DNA of 64,000 nucleotides, from assembly GCF_011682055.1 (NCBI RefSeq), contig NZ_JAAQOM010000011.1, forward strand, positions 62,001-126,000. Direction: 5' to 3'. The position numbers and the translations under genes are program-made. Position 1 is the stretch's first letter; every line of letters begins with the position of its first letter. This stretch comes from Telluria antibiotica (GTDB lineage Bacteria > Pseudomonadota > Gammaproteobacteria > Burkholderiales > Burkholderiaceae_D). Shown piece after piece: positions 26,152 through 35,100 of this stretch. The notes under the pieces are model-generated. The model saw only the letters and a program-made list of their open reading frames with translations, made no database searches and was not told the DNA's origin.

Positions 26152-27255
26152 TTACGCGCCCATTTTTATGGCATGCTCGCGCGCGGTCTCCGCATCGCGG
26201 CGCTGCGCCTCGCGTTGCGCGGGCGTGAGCATCGTCGGCCAGCCGATCAGGTGCTGCTCGGCGATCTCGGCCATGCCGACGATCCAGGATGGATTGTCGT
26301 TCAGGCAAGGAATGTAGTGGTAGTCCTGGCCGCCGTTCGATTCGAAATCGTGGCGGACTTCCATGTTGATCTCTTCCAGCGTCTCCAGGCAGTCGCTCGT
26401 GAAGCCGGGGCACATGACGTCGATCCGTTTCACCCCCGCGCGCGCGAGCTGCTGCACCGTGGGCGCCGTGTACGGCTGCAGCCATTCGGCCTTGCCGAAG
26501 CGCGACTGGAACGTCACCATGTACTGGTCCGGCGCGAGGCGCAGCCGGGCCGCCAGCAGGCGCGCCGTCCGGTGGCATTCGCAGTGGTACGGGTCGCCCA
26601 GTAATAACGTGCGCTTGGGCACGCCGTGGAAGCTCATCACGAGCTTGTCGCCGCGGCCGTGCGCATCCCAGTACGTCTCCACGGAGTGCGCCAGCGCCTC
26701 GATATACCCTTCGTGGTCGTGGTAATGCTTCACGAGGCGCAGCTCGGGGATGTTGCGCACCTTCTTGTAGTGGTCAAAGACGGCGTCCCAGATCGATGCC
26801 GTCGTCGTGCCCGAGTATTGCGGGTACGCGGGCAGCACGACGATGCGTTCGGCGCCGCGCGCCTTCAATTCGTCGAGCACGTCGGGCAGCGCGGGCACGC
26901 CGTAGCGCATCGCCATCGCCACCTCGACGTCGTGGTGGCCGCGCTGGACGAGCATCGCCTGCAGCGCCGTCGCCTGACGCTCCGTGTACACTTTCAGCGG
27001 CGAGCCGTCGCGGCGCCAGATCGTCGCGTATTTTCTTGCCGACTGCCCCGAGCGGAACGGCAGGATCGCCAGGTACAGGATCAGCTTCCACACGGCACGC
27101 GGAATCTCCACGACACGCGGATCGAGCAGGAACTGCTTCAGGTAACGGCGCACGGCGGGCCGCGTCGGCGCATCGGGCGTGCCGAGGTTGACGAGCACGA
27201 TGGCACTCTTCGCGACGGTGCCGTGCTGGTGCGGCGGTTCTTTGTTGAAAGGCAT
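26152..27255 (-). CDS. hemH: Ferrochelatase
   Basis: A 367-residue ferrochelatase that inserts ferrous iron into protoporphyrin IX. The family signatures seen are ILVNLGTPDAPT-type residues at the start, QYSGTTTASIWDAV, MSFHGVPKR (with the iron-site His) and the C-terminal NDNPSWI. The start MPFNKEPP at 27255 was chosen because upstream in-frame sequence overlaps recN and is unlike the family. It lies 13 bases after recN in the same direction. In many betaproteobacteria hemH sits beside grpE-dnaK, as here. Confidence 0.95.
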   Translation of the reverse strand: MPFNKEPPHQHGTVAKSAIVLVNLGTPDAPTRPAVRRYLKQFLLDPRVVEIPRAVWKLILYLAILPFRSGQSARKYATIWRRDGSPLKVYTERQATALQAMLVQRGHHDVEVAMAMRYGVPALPDVLDELKARGAERIVVLPAYPQYSGTTTASIWDAVFDHYKKVRNIPELRLVKHYHDHEGYIEALAHSVETYWDAHGRGDKLVMSFHGVPKRTLLLGDPYHCECHRTARLLAARLRLAPDQYMVTFQSRFGKAEWLQPYTAPTVQQLARAGVKRIDVMCPGFTSDCLETLEEINMEVRHDFESNGGQDYHYIPCLNDNPSWIVGMAEIAEQHLIGWPTMLTPAQREAQRRDAETAREHAIKMGA

Positions 27256-27268
27256 GGAGGTCGTTCGC

Positions 27269-28933
27269 TCAGGACGCCAGCAGTTCGCGCGCGTGTTTGC
27301 GCGTGGTCTCGGTGATCTCGATGCCGCCCAGCATGCGCGCCACCTCTTCCACGCGGGCCTTGTTGTCGAGCACGTCGATGCGGGACACGGTCTTGCCGCC
27401 ATCGGTCGTGTCCTTCGCGACCTGGAAGTGCTGGTTCGCCTGGCTTGCGACCTGCGGCAGGTGCGTGACGCACAGCACTTGCCGGCTCTGGCCCAGGCGC
27501 TTCAGCAGGCGTCCGACGACTTCCGCCACGCCGCCGCCGATGCCCGTGTCGACCTCGTCGAAGATCAGCGTGGGGACTGTCGTCGCATTCGCCGTGATGA
27601 CGGAAATCGCCAGCGAGATGCGTGCCAGTTCGCCACCCGACGCCACCTTGGCCAGCGGCCGCGGCACAACGCCGGCGTGGCCCGCCACGAGGAACTCGAC
27701 CTGTTCGATGCCGTACGCGGCCGGCTCGCACGGGTTCAGCGCGACGACGAAGCGCCCGCCGCTCATCGACAATTCCTGCATCGCGTCCGACACTTGCGAC
27801 GACAGGCGCTGCGCGGCCTGCGCGCGCGTCGCGGACAGTTTCTGCGCGACCGCCAGGTAGGCCGCCTTCGCCTTCTCTTCCTGCTTGCGCAGGCCCTCGA
27901 CGTCGCTCGCGTCGGCCAGTTGCTGCAGCTTGGCTTTCAACGTCGCGTGTTCGTCCGGCAATTCATCAGGCGTCACGCGGAATTTGCGCGCGGTGCTGTG
28001 GATGGCGTCCATGCGTGCGTCGACCTGGGACAGGCGCTCGGGATCGAGCTCGACCTTGTCGACGTACGTGTTCAGCGCGTACACGGCCTCCTGCAACTGG
28101 ATGCGCGCCGGCTCCATGCAGTCGAGCACGGCCTGCAGGTCCGCATCGACGCCGGCCAGCTTGGCCAGTTTCTGGTTCAGCGACGACAGCTGCGACAGGA
28201 TCGGCTGCTCCGATTCCGACAGCGCAGTCAGTGCTTCCTGCGCGCCTTCGATCAGGCTCGCAGCATGCGACAGGCGGCTGTGTTCGTTGGTGATCTCGGC
28301 CCACTCGCCCGGCTTCACCGCGAGTTTATCGAGCTCGCCGACCTGCCACTCGAGGCGCTCGCGTTCCAGCAGCACGTTCTTCGCGTTCGTCTCGAATTCC
28401 TCGCGCTGGCGCGCCAGCGCCTTCCACGCTTTGTACGCGCTCGCGACTTCCTGCACTTGCGCCGTCGCGCCCGGGTCGCGCACGGCGACCTGGTTGTCGA
28501 GCAGCGCGCGCTGGGCATCGAGCTTCAGCAGCGACTGGTGCGCGTGCTGGCCGTGGATGTCGACGAGCAGCTCGCCCAGTTCGCGCAGCTGGCTGGCGGT
28601 GGCGGCGACGCCGTTGATGTACGACTTCGAGCGGCCCGCGTTGTCGATCACGCGGCGCAGCAGCGCGCCGCCCTCGTCCGTGTCGAACTCGTTCTGTTCC
28701 AGCCACACGTTCGCTGCGGACGTGAGCGCGAAGTCGGCGCTGATGTCGGCCTTGGCCGCGCCTTCGCGCACCATGCTGGCGTCACCGCGGCCGCCCAGCG
28801 CGAGCTGCAGGGCGTCGATCAGGATCGACTTGCCGGCGCCGGTCTCGCCGGTGAGCACCGTGAAGCCGTTCGAGAACTCGAGCTCGATCGTGTCGACGAT
28901 GACGAAGTCGCGGATGGTCAATGTGCGCAACAT
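27269..28933 (-). CDS. recN: DNA repair protein RecN
   Basis: A 554-residue SMC-like ATPase for double-strand break repair. It shows Walker A GETGAGKS at residues 28-35, a long central coiled coil (about 150-350), ABC signature VASGGELARISLAIS and Walker B TLIFDEVDTGIGGG. The start at 28933 (MLRTLTIRDF) matches RecN N-termini and has AGGAG upstream; the ATG at 28945 abuts that site too closely. It follows nadK by 30 bp and the two probably share the LexA-boxed promoter at 29947, consistent with recN being an SOS gene. Confidence 0.96.
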   Translation of the reverse strand: MLRTLTIRDFVIVDTIELEFSNGFTVLTGETGAGKSILIDALQLALGGRGDASMVREGAAKADISADFALTSAANVWLEQNEFDTDEGGALLRRVIDNAGRSKSYINGVAATASQLRELGELLVDIHGQHAHQSLLKLDAQRALLDNQVAVRDPGATAQVQEVASAYKAWKALARQREEFETNAKNVLLERERLEWQVGELDKLAVKPGEWAEITNEHSRLSHAASLIEGAQEALTALSESEQPILSQLSSLNQKLAKLAGVDADLQAVLDCMEPARIQLQEAVYALNTYVDKVELDPERLSQVDARMDAIHSTARKFRVTPDELPDEHATLKAKLQQLADASDVEGLRKQEEKAKAAYLAVAQKLSATRAQAAQRLSSQVSDAMQELSMSGGRFVVALNPCEPAAYGIEQVEFLVAGHAGVVPRPLAKVASGGELARISLAISVITANATTVPTLIFDEVDTGIGGGVAEVVGRLLKRLGQSRQVLCVTHLPQVASQANQHFQVAKDTTDGGKTVSRIDVLDNKARVEEVARMLGGIEITETTRKHARELLAS

Positions 28934-28963
28934 GAAGAAACTCATCTCCTGATGGATGCTGAT

Positions 28964-29866
28964 TTACTTGAGCTTGCCGTCACCGGACGGATATTCGTTC
29001 CAGTGCAGCTTCTCGCGCAGCGTGTGGTAGTAGCTCCACCCTTCCGGATGCAGGAACGTGACGGTGTGGGGCGAGCGCGAGATCATGATCTGGTCGCCGT
29101 GCTGCAGGCTCGCGAACGTTTGCATGTCGAAGTTCACGCTGATGTCGCGGCCGTTGATGATCTCGACGACGATGTCGCTCGTGTTCGGCACGACGATCGG
29201 CCGGTTCGACAGCGCGTGCGGCGCGATCGGTACGAGCACGATGCCGGCCAGGGTAGGATGCAGCAGGGGGCCGCCGGCCGACAGCGCGTACGCCGTCGAG
29301 CCCGTGGGCGTCGAGACGATCAGGCCGTCCGAACGCTGGTTGTACATGAACGTGCCGTCCACCGTGACCTTCAGCTCCGCCATGCCCGCGCCCGTGCCGC
29401 GCGCGACGACGACGTCATTGACGGCAACGGAACAATGGATCTCGACGCCGTCGCGCACGACGCGCGCTTCCAGCAGCGAGCGTTCCTCCGTCTTGGCCTT
29501 GCCGCTGAGGATGTCGCCCAGCGCGGGTAGCATGCGGTCGATGGGGATGTCGGTCATGAAGCCCAGGCGGCCCTGGTTGATGCCGATGAGGGGCACGCGG
29601 TAGCGCGCCAGCTGGCGGGCGATGCCGAGCATCGTGCCGTCGCCGCCGACGACGATGGCGGTGCGGCAGTGCGCGCCGATCTCGTCGATGGACATCGCGT
29701 CGACGCCGGCCACCTTCACGTGGCCCGCCGTCTCCTGCTCGAACACGACGCGGTAGCCGGCGCCCTGCAGGAAGTCGACGATGGCCTGCACGGGCTCGTC
29801 GATGCCGGCCGTGTTGTGCCGTACGACGAGCGCGATGGTTTGTTGCGGTTCAGGCGTCACGGACAT
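28964..29866 (-). CDS. nadK: NAD kinase
   Basis: A 300-residue ATP-NAD kinase that makes NADP. GGDG occurs at residues 74-77 in [13 protein letters not shown], then [12 protein letters not shown], and the conserved [15 protein letters not shown]-type motif appears as [20 protein letters not shown]. The start MSVTPEPQQ at 29866 is favoured because upstream residues are not family-like. It is the promoter-proximal gene of nadK-recN, with a perfect LexA box 81 bp upstream of the start codon. The nadK-recN pair is common in betaproteobacteria, often after hrcA; here hrcA is absent and a DUF3667 gene is upstream. Confidence 0.95.
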   Translation of the reverse strand: MSVTPEPQQTIALVVRHNTAGIDEPVQAIVDFLQGAGYRVVFEQETAGHVKVAGVDAMSIDEIGAHCRTAIVVGGDGTMLGIARQLARYRVPLIGINQGRLGFMTDIPIDRMLPALGDILSGKAKTEERSLLEARVVRDGVEIHCSVAVNDVVVARGTGAGMAELKVTVDGTFMYNQRSDGLIVSTPTGSTAYALSAGGPLLHPTLAGIVLVPIAPHALSNRPIVVPNTSDIVVEIINGRDISVNFDMQTFASLQHGDQIMISRSPHTVTFLHPEGWSYYHTLREKLHWNEYPSGDGKLK

Positions 29867-29946
29867 TACGACTCTCGGCAGCAGGTGATAGGGAGACAGA
29901 AGATTAACCGATTCGCCCGGCTTCTGCACTATCGCAACTCAGCAAA

Positions 29947-29966
29947 TACTGTACAAACACACAGTA
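29947..29966. promoter_or_regulatory. LexA box upstream of nadK-recN
   Basis: TACTGTACAAACACACAGTA contains CTGT-N8-ACAG, the full LexA consensus, with matching flanking TA. It lies in the 145-bp gap before nadK. It predicts SOS control of recN, and of nadK if both are on one message. Confidence 0.85.
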
Positions 29967-30011
29967 TAGTTGGGCGGATGGACTTCCGGCAAGCGGACGG
30001 TCCAGCCCGCT

Positions 30012-30911
30012 TCAATGGAGGATGCCGAACCCGACCGCGGCAGCGATCGCCAGGGCGATGCCGAACACGTGCAGCGTCATCAGCACGACCCAGCGCAGGC
30101 CGGTGCCGATGCGCGAGCCGCCGTACACGCGCCGCATCGCGATGGGCGTGTAGAACACGAGCCACAGGCCCAGCACCCACTCGGCGATGCCGAGGAAGCC
30201 GGGCACGAGCATCATGAGCGTCATGGCCAGGAACGCGAATCCGTTGACGTGCAAGGCGAACAGCAGGTATTCGCCGAAGCGCCGCCCCGATCCCAGGTAC
30301 AGCACCTTCAGGTACAGCGCGAACACCGGCATCATCAGGAACACGGCGTACGGCATGTAACCGTAGAAGGCCGTCTTCAGCACCTGGTTCCGTTCGTCGG
30401 GCGCCAGTTTGGTGAATCGTTCGATGTTCTCGCCCCAATGCGAGTTCACCTTGGCGATACCGTGGCGCAGTTCCGCCGTGCCGTCGACGATCTCGCCCGG
30501 CTTGTCTTCGCGCACCAGGTCGCTCCTGCCACGCGTGCCGGCCTGCGCCGTCACCGCCTGGTCGGCCGCGGTGCCGATGCTCACGCCGTCGTGCCCGGTG
30601 TACTTCATCACCGCGAAGAAGATCAGGCTGAACGTGAGGTACAGCCGCAATGGCTGGACGTAGCGCACCCGGCGGCCTTTGATGTATTCCAAAGTCAGCT
30701 GTCCTGGCCGGAACAAAAGGAGCAGCAGCGACTTCCAAAGCTTGCCTTCCAGCGCGACGTAATGGCCGATGAATTCGTGCAGGAATTCGCGCGTGCTGGG
30801 CGGATGCAGCACGGTTTCCTGGCCGCAGTCGTGGCAAAAATTACCGGAAACGACGGCCCCGCAATTCGGGCAATCGCTGGCAGTGTGATGAAGATGGGCT
30901 CGCGTGTTCAC
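30012..30911 (-). CDS. DUF3667 family membrane protein with N-terminal zinc ribbon
   Basis: A 299-residue protein. The N-terminus has a C-x-x-C / C-x-x-C zinc ribbon (CPNCGAVVSGNFCHDCGQ, residues about 14-31), then the conserved FIGHYVALEGKLWKSLLLLLF and RPGQLTLEYIKGRRVRYVQPL segments that mark DUF3667, then about five membrane segments in the C-terminal two thirds, separated by a hydrophilic loop (about 105-190). The function is unknown. It is the only gene on the minus strand between the nadK promoter and the small-protein operon at 31040, so it is probably monocistronic. Confidence 0.85.
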   Translation of the reverse strand: MNTRAHLHHTASDCPNCGAVVSGNFCHDCGQETVLHPPSTREFLHEFIGHYVALEGKLWKSLLLLLFRPGQLTLEYIKGRRVRYVQPLRLYLTFSLIFFAVMKYTGHDGVSIGTAADQAVTAQAGTRGRSDLVREDKPGEIVDGTAELRHGIAKVNSHWGENIERFTKLAPDERNQVLKTAFYGYMPYAVFLMMPVFALYLKVLYLGSGRRFGEYLLFALHVNGFAFLAMTLMMLVPGFLGIAEWVLGLWLVFYTPIAMRRVYGGSRIGTGLRWVVLMTLHVFGIALAIAAAVGFGILH

Positions 30912-31039
30912 GACTTGAGGGCAATTGTCATATAAACCAGTATGTTAACCAGTTAATTTCAAAAAAGCATCATCCAATTGCGCGACCGCCTTTGACCTGA
31001 AGGATTAGGATTTAATCAATTGAATCGAAGGAGGTTGTC

Positions 31040-31351
31040 ATGGTGCAGGAAGAAAAAGACCGTGTCGTGAATACCGACCGGAACATCGAAGACCAGAGCT
31101 ACAAGCGCGAACCGCACGAGCGCGACGAATCGCCGGATGCCCAGGGCGTCAGGCCGCGCGGTATCATGAAGCAGGCGGCGGAAGACCTCGAGCAGGGCCT
31201 CGTCGACACCGATGCGCGCCAGACCCCGGGCATCAGCGAAGCCGTCACGCCGGCACCGGACGCCACCGGCCAGGCGAACCCGCAGCCGGACCGCCACCGC
31301 GACATGCGCGACCACGATTCGACGATCCCCGATGGGGGGAAAAATCGATGA
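31040..31351 (+). CDS. Small hydrophilic protein of unknown function
   Basis: A 103-residue very polar protein without cysteine, membrane segment or signal peptide, rich in Asp, Glu, Arg, Gln and Pro, so probably disordered. It begins [20 protein letters not shown]. No domain is recognised. It looks real because AAGGAGGTTGTC gives a near-perfect ribosome site and its stop overlaps the start of the next gene (ATGA). Its composition resembles small stress-related proteins, but that is only a resemblance. It heads the unit with the sorbosone-dehydrogenase-like and OsmC-like genes. Confidence 0.8.
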   Translation: MVQEEKDRVVNTDRNIEDQSYKREPHERDESPDAQGVRPRGIMKQAAEDLEQGLVDTDARQTPGISEAVTPAPDATGQANPQPDRHRDMRDHDSTIPDGGKNR

Positions 31352-32670
31352 CACCACGCGCCAGGCTTGCGTTCCTGCTTCTTCCACTGCTGGGCGCCGG
31401 TAACGCCTTCGCCCAGCAATATCCCGCCGGCTGGGGCCCGAATCCGACATTGCCCGCGCCCCAGCGATCGCTGATCCCCACCATCAACATCGCCAAGGCA
31501 GACCCGTGGCCGCAAGGCACGCACCCGACGCCGGCCGCGGGCCTGGCCGCCACTGCGTATGCGTCGGGCCTCGACCATCCGCGCTGGCTGTACGTGCTGC
31601 CGAATGGCGACGTGCTCGTTGCCGAGAGCAACAAGCCCGGCAACGCGCCGAAGGAAAAAGGCATCCGGGCCAAGGTGCAGGGGGTGGCGCAGAAGGAAGC
31701 GGGCGCGGGTGTTGCGTCGCCCGACAAGATCATCCTGCTGCGCGGCTTCAAACCCGACGGCACGGCCGACACGAAGGTCACGTTCATGGAAAACCTGAAC
31801 GCGCCGTTCGGCATGGCCCTCGTCGGCAACGACCTGTACGTCGCGAACGCCGACGCGCTGTGGAAATTCCCGTACCAGACGGGCGCCACGAGCATCGCGG
31901 CCCAGGGTACGAAAGTGCTGGACCTGCCGTCCGGCATCAATCATCACTGGACGAAGAACGTCGTCGCCTCGCCGGACGGCAAGAAGCTGTACATCTCGGT
32001 CGGGTCGAACAGCAACGTGGCCGAGAACGGCATGGACATCGAGAAGGGCCGCGCCGCCATCTGGGAATACGACGTCGCCAGCGACAAGTCGCGCATCTAC
32101 GCGAGCGGCCTGCGCAACGCGAACGGGATGGCGTTCCAGCCGCAGACGAAGGCGTTGTGGGCCGCCGTCAACGAACGCGACGAGCTCGGCAACGACCTCG
32201 TGCCGGACTACATGACGGCCGTGAAGGATGGCGCGTTCTACGGCTGGCCGTACAGCTATTACGGCCAGCACGTCGACACGCGCGTGAAGCCGCAGAACCC
32301 CGACCTCGTGGCCAAGGCGATCCCGCCCGACTATGCGCTGGGCGCGCACACGGCCTCGCTGGGCCTGGCGTTCTACGATGCCGACCTGCTGCCGCAGTTC
32401 AAGAACGGCGCACTGATCGGCCAGCACGGCTCATGGAACCGCAAGCCGTATGCCGGCTACAAGCTCGTGTTCGTGCCGTTCGCGAACGGCAAGCCGAGCG
32501 GCCCGCCGCAGGACGTGCTGACGGGCTTTCTCGGCAAGGATGAACACGCATACGGGCGCCCGGTCGGGGTCGCGGTCGACAAGACCGGCGCCATTCTGCT
32601 GGCGGACGACGTCGGCAACACCATCTGGCGGATCACGCCGGCCGCCACCAACCAGGGAGCAGCTAAATGA
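31348..32670 (+). CDS. Secreted PQQ-type sugar dehydrogenase-like beta-propeller (sorbosone dehydrogenase family)
   Basis: A 440-residue exported protein. Residues 1-22 are a signal peptide ([16 protein letters not shown], cut after AFA). The body is the L-sorbosone dehydrogenase/glucose-sorbosone dehydrogenase beta-propeller, with [60 protein letters not shown] and [16 protein letters not shown]. Such proteins bind PQQ and oxidise sugars in the periplasm, but many relatives have no proven activity. It is overlapped at both ends (4 bases each) by the small protein and the OsmC-like gene, so the three form one tight operon. Confidence 0.88.
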   Translation: MTPRARLAFLLLPLLGAGNAFAQQYPAGWGPNPTLPAPQRSLIPTINIAKADPWPQGTHPTPAAGLAATAYASGLDHPRWLYVLPNGDVLVAESNKPGNAPKEKGIRAKVQGVAQKEAGAGVASPDKIILLRGFKPDGTADTKVTFMENLNAPFGMALVGNDLYVANADALWKFPYQTGATSIAAQGTKVLDLPSGINHHWTKNVVASPDGKKLYISVGSNSNVAENGMDIEKGRAAIWEYDVASDKSRIYASGLRNANGMAFQPQTKALWAAVNERDELGNDLVPDYMTAVKDGAFYGWPYSYYGQHVDTRVKPQNPDLVAKAIPPDYALGAHTASLGLAFYDADLLPQFKNGALIGQHGSWNRKPYAGYKLVFVPFANGKPSGPPQDVLTGFLGKDEHAYGRPVGVAVDKTGAILLADDVGNTIWRITPAATNQGAAK

Positions 32671-33095
32671 TCAAACGTAAGGGAAGCGCCGTCTGGAGCG
32701 GCGGACTCAAGGACGGCAAGGGCACCGTGTCCACGCAAAGCGGCGTCCTCAACCAGTCGCAATACGGCTTCAACACCCGCTTCGAAAACGGGCCAGGCAC
32801 GAATCCGGAAGAACTACTCGCGGCCGCGCACGCGGGCTGCTTCACGATGGCACTGTCGGCCCAGTTGGGCGAAGCGGGCATGACGGCGCAAAAGCTGGAG
32901 ACGACGGCCACCGTGTCGCTGGACAAGGTCGATGGCGGCTTCGCGATTCCCGCCGTGCACCTGGAACTCGTTGCGACGATTCCCGGCGCGAGCGATGCCG
33001 CGTTCCAGGAAGCGGCGCGCAAGGCCAAGGAAGGGTGTCCGGTGTCCAAGCTGTTCAATGCGAACATCACACTGGACGCGAAGCTGCAGGCTTGA
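32667..33095 (+). CDS. OsmC/Ohr-family peroxiredoxin-like protein
   Basis: A 142-residue member of the OsmC family of thiol hydroperoxide reductases. The two redox cysteines are present, near residues 58 ([12 protein letters not shown]) and 124 (EGCPVSKLF), and NPEELLAAA is typical. It should reduce organic peroxides in the cytoplasm. The start overlaps the stop of the sorbosone-dehydrogenase-like gene, so it is co-translated with it. Pairing of an oxidising periplasmic enzyme and a peroxide reductase is suggestive, not proven. A single palindromic repeat unit follows. Confidence 0.92.
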   Translation: MIKRKGSAVWSGGLKDGKGTVSTQSGVLNQSQYGFNTRFENGPGTNPEELLAAAHAGCFTMALSAQLGEAGMTAQKLETTATVSLDKVDGGFAIPAVHLELVATIPGASDAAFQEAARKAKEGCPVSKLFNANITLDAKLQA

Positions 33096-33103
33096 TTGCA
33101 ATT

Positions 33104-33124
33104 GGTGGGCACGGGGTGCCCACC
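33104..33124. repeat. Palindromic intergenic repeat, cluster 8 (single unit)
   Basis: GGTGGGCA, core CGGGG, TGCCCACC: a perfect palindromic hairpin of 21 bp lacking the outer GTAG and CGCG arms. It is the only copy placed between two genes in the same direction (OsmC-like gene and gloA). Confidence 0.9.
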
Positions 33125-33191
33125 ATCCGCCTGCACGAATCCGTGCGAGCGCATAAAATCCCGCTTTGCCAATGAAACGACAAGGACCACA

Positions 33192-33605
33192 ATGCGCATC
33201 CTGCACACCATGCTACGCGTCGGCGACCTGCAGCGCTCCATCGACTTCTACACGAAAGTGCTCGGCATGAAGCTGCTGCGCACGAGCGAGAACCCCGAAT
33301 ACAAGTACAGCCTGGCTTTCCTCGGCTACGGCAGCAACCCGGATCATGCGGAACTCGAACTGACCTATAACTGGGGCGTCGACAAGTACGAGATGGGCTC
33401 GGCCTACGGCCACATCGCGATCTCGGCCGAGGACATCTACAAGACCTGCGACCAGGTCCGCGCGGCCGGCGGCAACATCACGCGCGAGCCTGGCCCCGTC
33501 AAGGGCGGCACGACCGTGATCGCCTTCATCACCGATCCGGACGGCTACAAGGTCGAACTGATCGAGCGCCCCGACCACGCCGGCGGCGCTGGCCTCAGCA
33601 GCTGA
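33192..33605 (+). CDS. gloA: Lactoylglutathione lyase (glyoxalase I)
   Basis: A 137-residue glyoxalase I that turns the methylglyoxal-glutathione adduct into lactoylglutathione. The four metal ligands fall exactly at the E. coli positions: His 5, Glu 56, His 74 and Glu 122. The sequence [20 protein letters not shown] and the length match the short nickel-dependent class. A ribosome site (AAGGA) is present 9 bases before the ATG. It is followed by several inverted repeats that probably end transcription from both sides. Confidence 0.97.
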   Translation: MRILHTMLRVGDLQRSIDFYTKVLGMKLLRTSENPEYKYSLAFLGYGSNPDHAELELTYNWGVDKYEMGSAYGHIAISAEDIYKTCDQVRAAGGNITREPGPVKGGTTVIAFITDPDGYKVELIERPDHAGGAGLSS

Positions 33606-33616
33606 CCCCTGCCCTG

Positions 33617-33642
33617 CGACGACGGTGCCGGCACCGTCGTCG
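33617..33642. repeat. Perfect 26-bp palindrome after gloA
   Basis: CGACGACGGTGCC followed by GGCACCGTCGTCG is a perfect dyad without spacer, 11 bp after the gloA stop. It can form a strong hairpin but has no T-run after it on the plus strand. It may stop transcription together with the hairpin at 33652 or protect the message end. Confidence 0.6.
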
Positions 33643-33646
33643 GCAA

Positions 33647-33672
33647 TAAAAAACGGCGCCGCAGCGCCGTTT
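33647..33672 (-). terminator. Terminator between gloA and tolC
   Basis: AACGGCGC and GCGCCGTT (33652-33671) pair around a 4-base loop, with a run of A on the left (T-run on the minus strand), so it reads as a rho-independent terminator for tolC. The short TT on the right may also let it act for gloA. Confidence 0.75.
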
Positions 33673-33685
33673 CAACGTCCTGATT

Positions 33686-33726
33686 CGGGGTCAGAGCTCG
33701 AATTTCTCGGTTGAGCTCTGACCCCG
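33686..33726. repeat. 14-bp inverted repeat just downstream of tolC
   Basis: CGGGGTCAGAGCTC (33686-33699) and GAGCTCTGACCCCG (33713-33726) are perfect inverted copies with a 13-bp spacer, ending six bases from the tolC stop. The sequence is unlike the window's other repeat. It looks like a REP-type mobile element or the end of one, an inference from form. Confidence 0.75.
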
Positions 33727-33731
33727 ACTGA

Positions 33732-35057
33732 CTACGGCTGCTGCAGCAACGCATTGATCGGCTGCAGGTCTTCCTCGCGCAGCGAACCGGCCGCCGCCTT
33801 CAGCTTCAGGCCGGCCAGGATCGTGTTGTAGCGCGCACGGGCCAGGTCGGTGCGGGTCTGGTACAGCTGGCGCTGGGCGTTCAGCACGTCGATGTTGATG
33901 CGCACGCCGACCTGGTAACCGAGCTTGTTCGATTCCAGCGCAGAATTGCTCGACACCTCGGCCGCTTCCAGCGCCTTCACCTGCGCCAAGCCACTGTTCA
34001 CGCCGAGGAACGATTGGCGTGCCACCAGCGCGGCGTTGCGGCGGTTCGCTTCGAGGTCGTTGCGGGCCTTGTCTTCCAGCGCGATCGACTCGCGCACACG
34101 GCTCGTCACGGCAAAGCCGCTGAAGATCGGGATGCTGTACTGGATGCCGATCGCATTGCTGTTGGTCTTGCCCGAGCCGGTGCTCTGGCCATTCACGTCG
34201 CGGTGCAGCGACGACGCGACGAGGTCCACGGTCGGGTAGTGGCCGGCGCGGTTCTTCGAGATGTCGCGCTTGGCCGATTCCAGCTGCAGTTGCGCGACGG
34301 TCACGGCGTAGTTCTGGTTCTCGGCGGCGGACACCCACTGGTCCACGTTGACCGGCTGCGGCGCCGTCAGGTTCACGCCCGTCCGCAAGGTGGCCAGCGT
34401 GGACGGCGCGGTGCCGATGATGGCTTGCAGCGCCGTCTTCTTCGTCTCCAGGTCGTTGACGGCGGCGATCTCCTGCGACACGACGAGGTCGTACGCGGCC
34501 TGGGCTTCATGGGTGTCGGTGATGGTCTGCGTGCCGACTTCGAAGTTGCGCTTGGCGGACGCCAGTTGCTCCGTCACGGCGACTTTTTGCGCGCGCGTGG
34601 ATTCCAGCGTGTCCTGCGCGGCCAGCACGTCGAAATAGGCCTGCGCCACGCGCGTGATCAGGTCCTGCTGGGCCTGCGCGAACTGGGCTTCCGAAATCGC
34701 CTGCTGCAGCTTGCTCTGCTGATAGGTTTCCCAGCGGTCCCAGCGGAACAGCGGCTGCTGCAGCGTGACCTGGACCTCGTTCGTGCGCAGGTTGCTGCCG
34801 CCGCCCAGCAGCGGACTGTTGTTCCACGAGGTAAAGTCGGAGTTGTTCTTCGTGACGTCACCGGAGACGCCGACGGTCGGCAGCAAGCCGGCACGCCCCT
34901 GGGTGATACGTTCCCGACCGGCGGCGGCGGCCGCGCGGGCGCTGGCATAGGTGGCGTCGTTCGCCAATGCCTGCTGGTACACCTGGATCAGATCGGCCGC
35001 CTGGGCATTGAGCGAAAACGCGCTGGCCAACAGTACGGCGATGAGGGGCTTCTGCAT
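33732..35057 (-). CDS. tolC: TolC-family outer membrane channel
   Basis: A 441-residue outer membrane factor. Residues 1-22 form a signal peptide (MQKPLIAVLLASAFSLNAQA). The body is two repeats of the outer-membrane efflux (OEP) domain, seen in the paired heptad-rich helices and in ARAAAAAGRERITQGRAGLLP near residue 43 and NRRNAALVARQSFLGV later. It should form a trimeric channel for multidrug efflux or type I secretion. The start at 35057 has GGAGAAAG upstream. It is the last gene of pcm-rhodanese-tolC; no pump genes are adjacent. Confidence 0.93.
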   Translation of the reverse strand: MQKPLIAVLLASAFSLNAQAADLIQVYQQALANDATYASARAAAAAGRERITQGRAGLLPTVGVSGDVTKNNSDFTSWNNSPLLGGGSNLRTNEVQVTLQQPLFRWDRWETYQQSKLQQAISEAQFAQAQQDLITRVAQAYFDVLAAQDTLESTRAQKVAVTEQLASAKRNFEVGTQTITDTHEAQAAYDLVVSQEIAAVNDLETKKTALQAIIGTAPSTLATLRTGVNLTAPQPVNVDQWVSAAENQNYAVTVAQLQLESAKRDISKNRAGHYPTVDLVASSLHRDVNGQSTGSGKTNSNAIGIQYSIPIFSGFAVTSRVRESIALEDKARNDLEANRRNAALVARQSFLGVNSGLAQVKALEAAEVSSNSALESNKLGYQVGVRINIDVLNAQRQLYQTRTDLARARYNTILAGLKLKAAAGSLREEDLQPINALLQQP

Positions 35058-35100
35058 TACTTTCTCCGTCGGAGTCATCAATTGTTAAGGACGCAGATCG

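Noticed and set aside
29870-30011. A possible hrcA gene near nadK, as in related genomes
   Set aside because: The 142-bp gap holds only the LexA box; no winged-helix protein frame fits, and the next gene is DUF3667.
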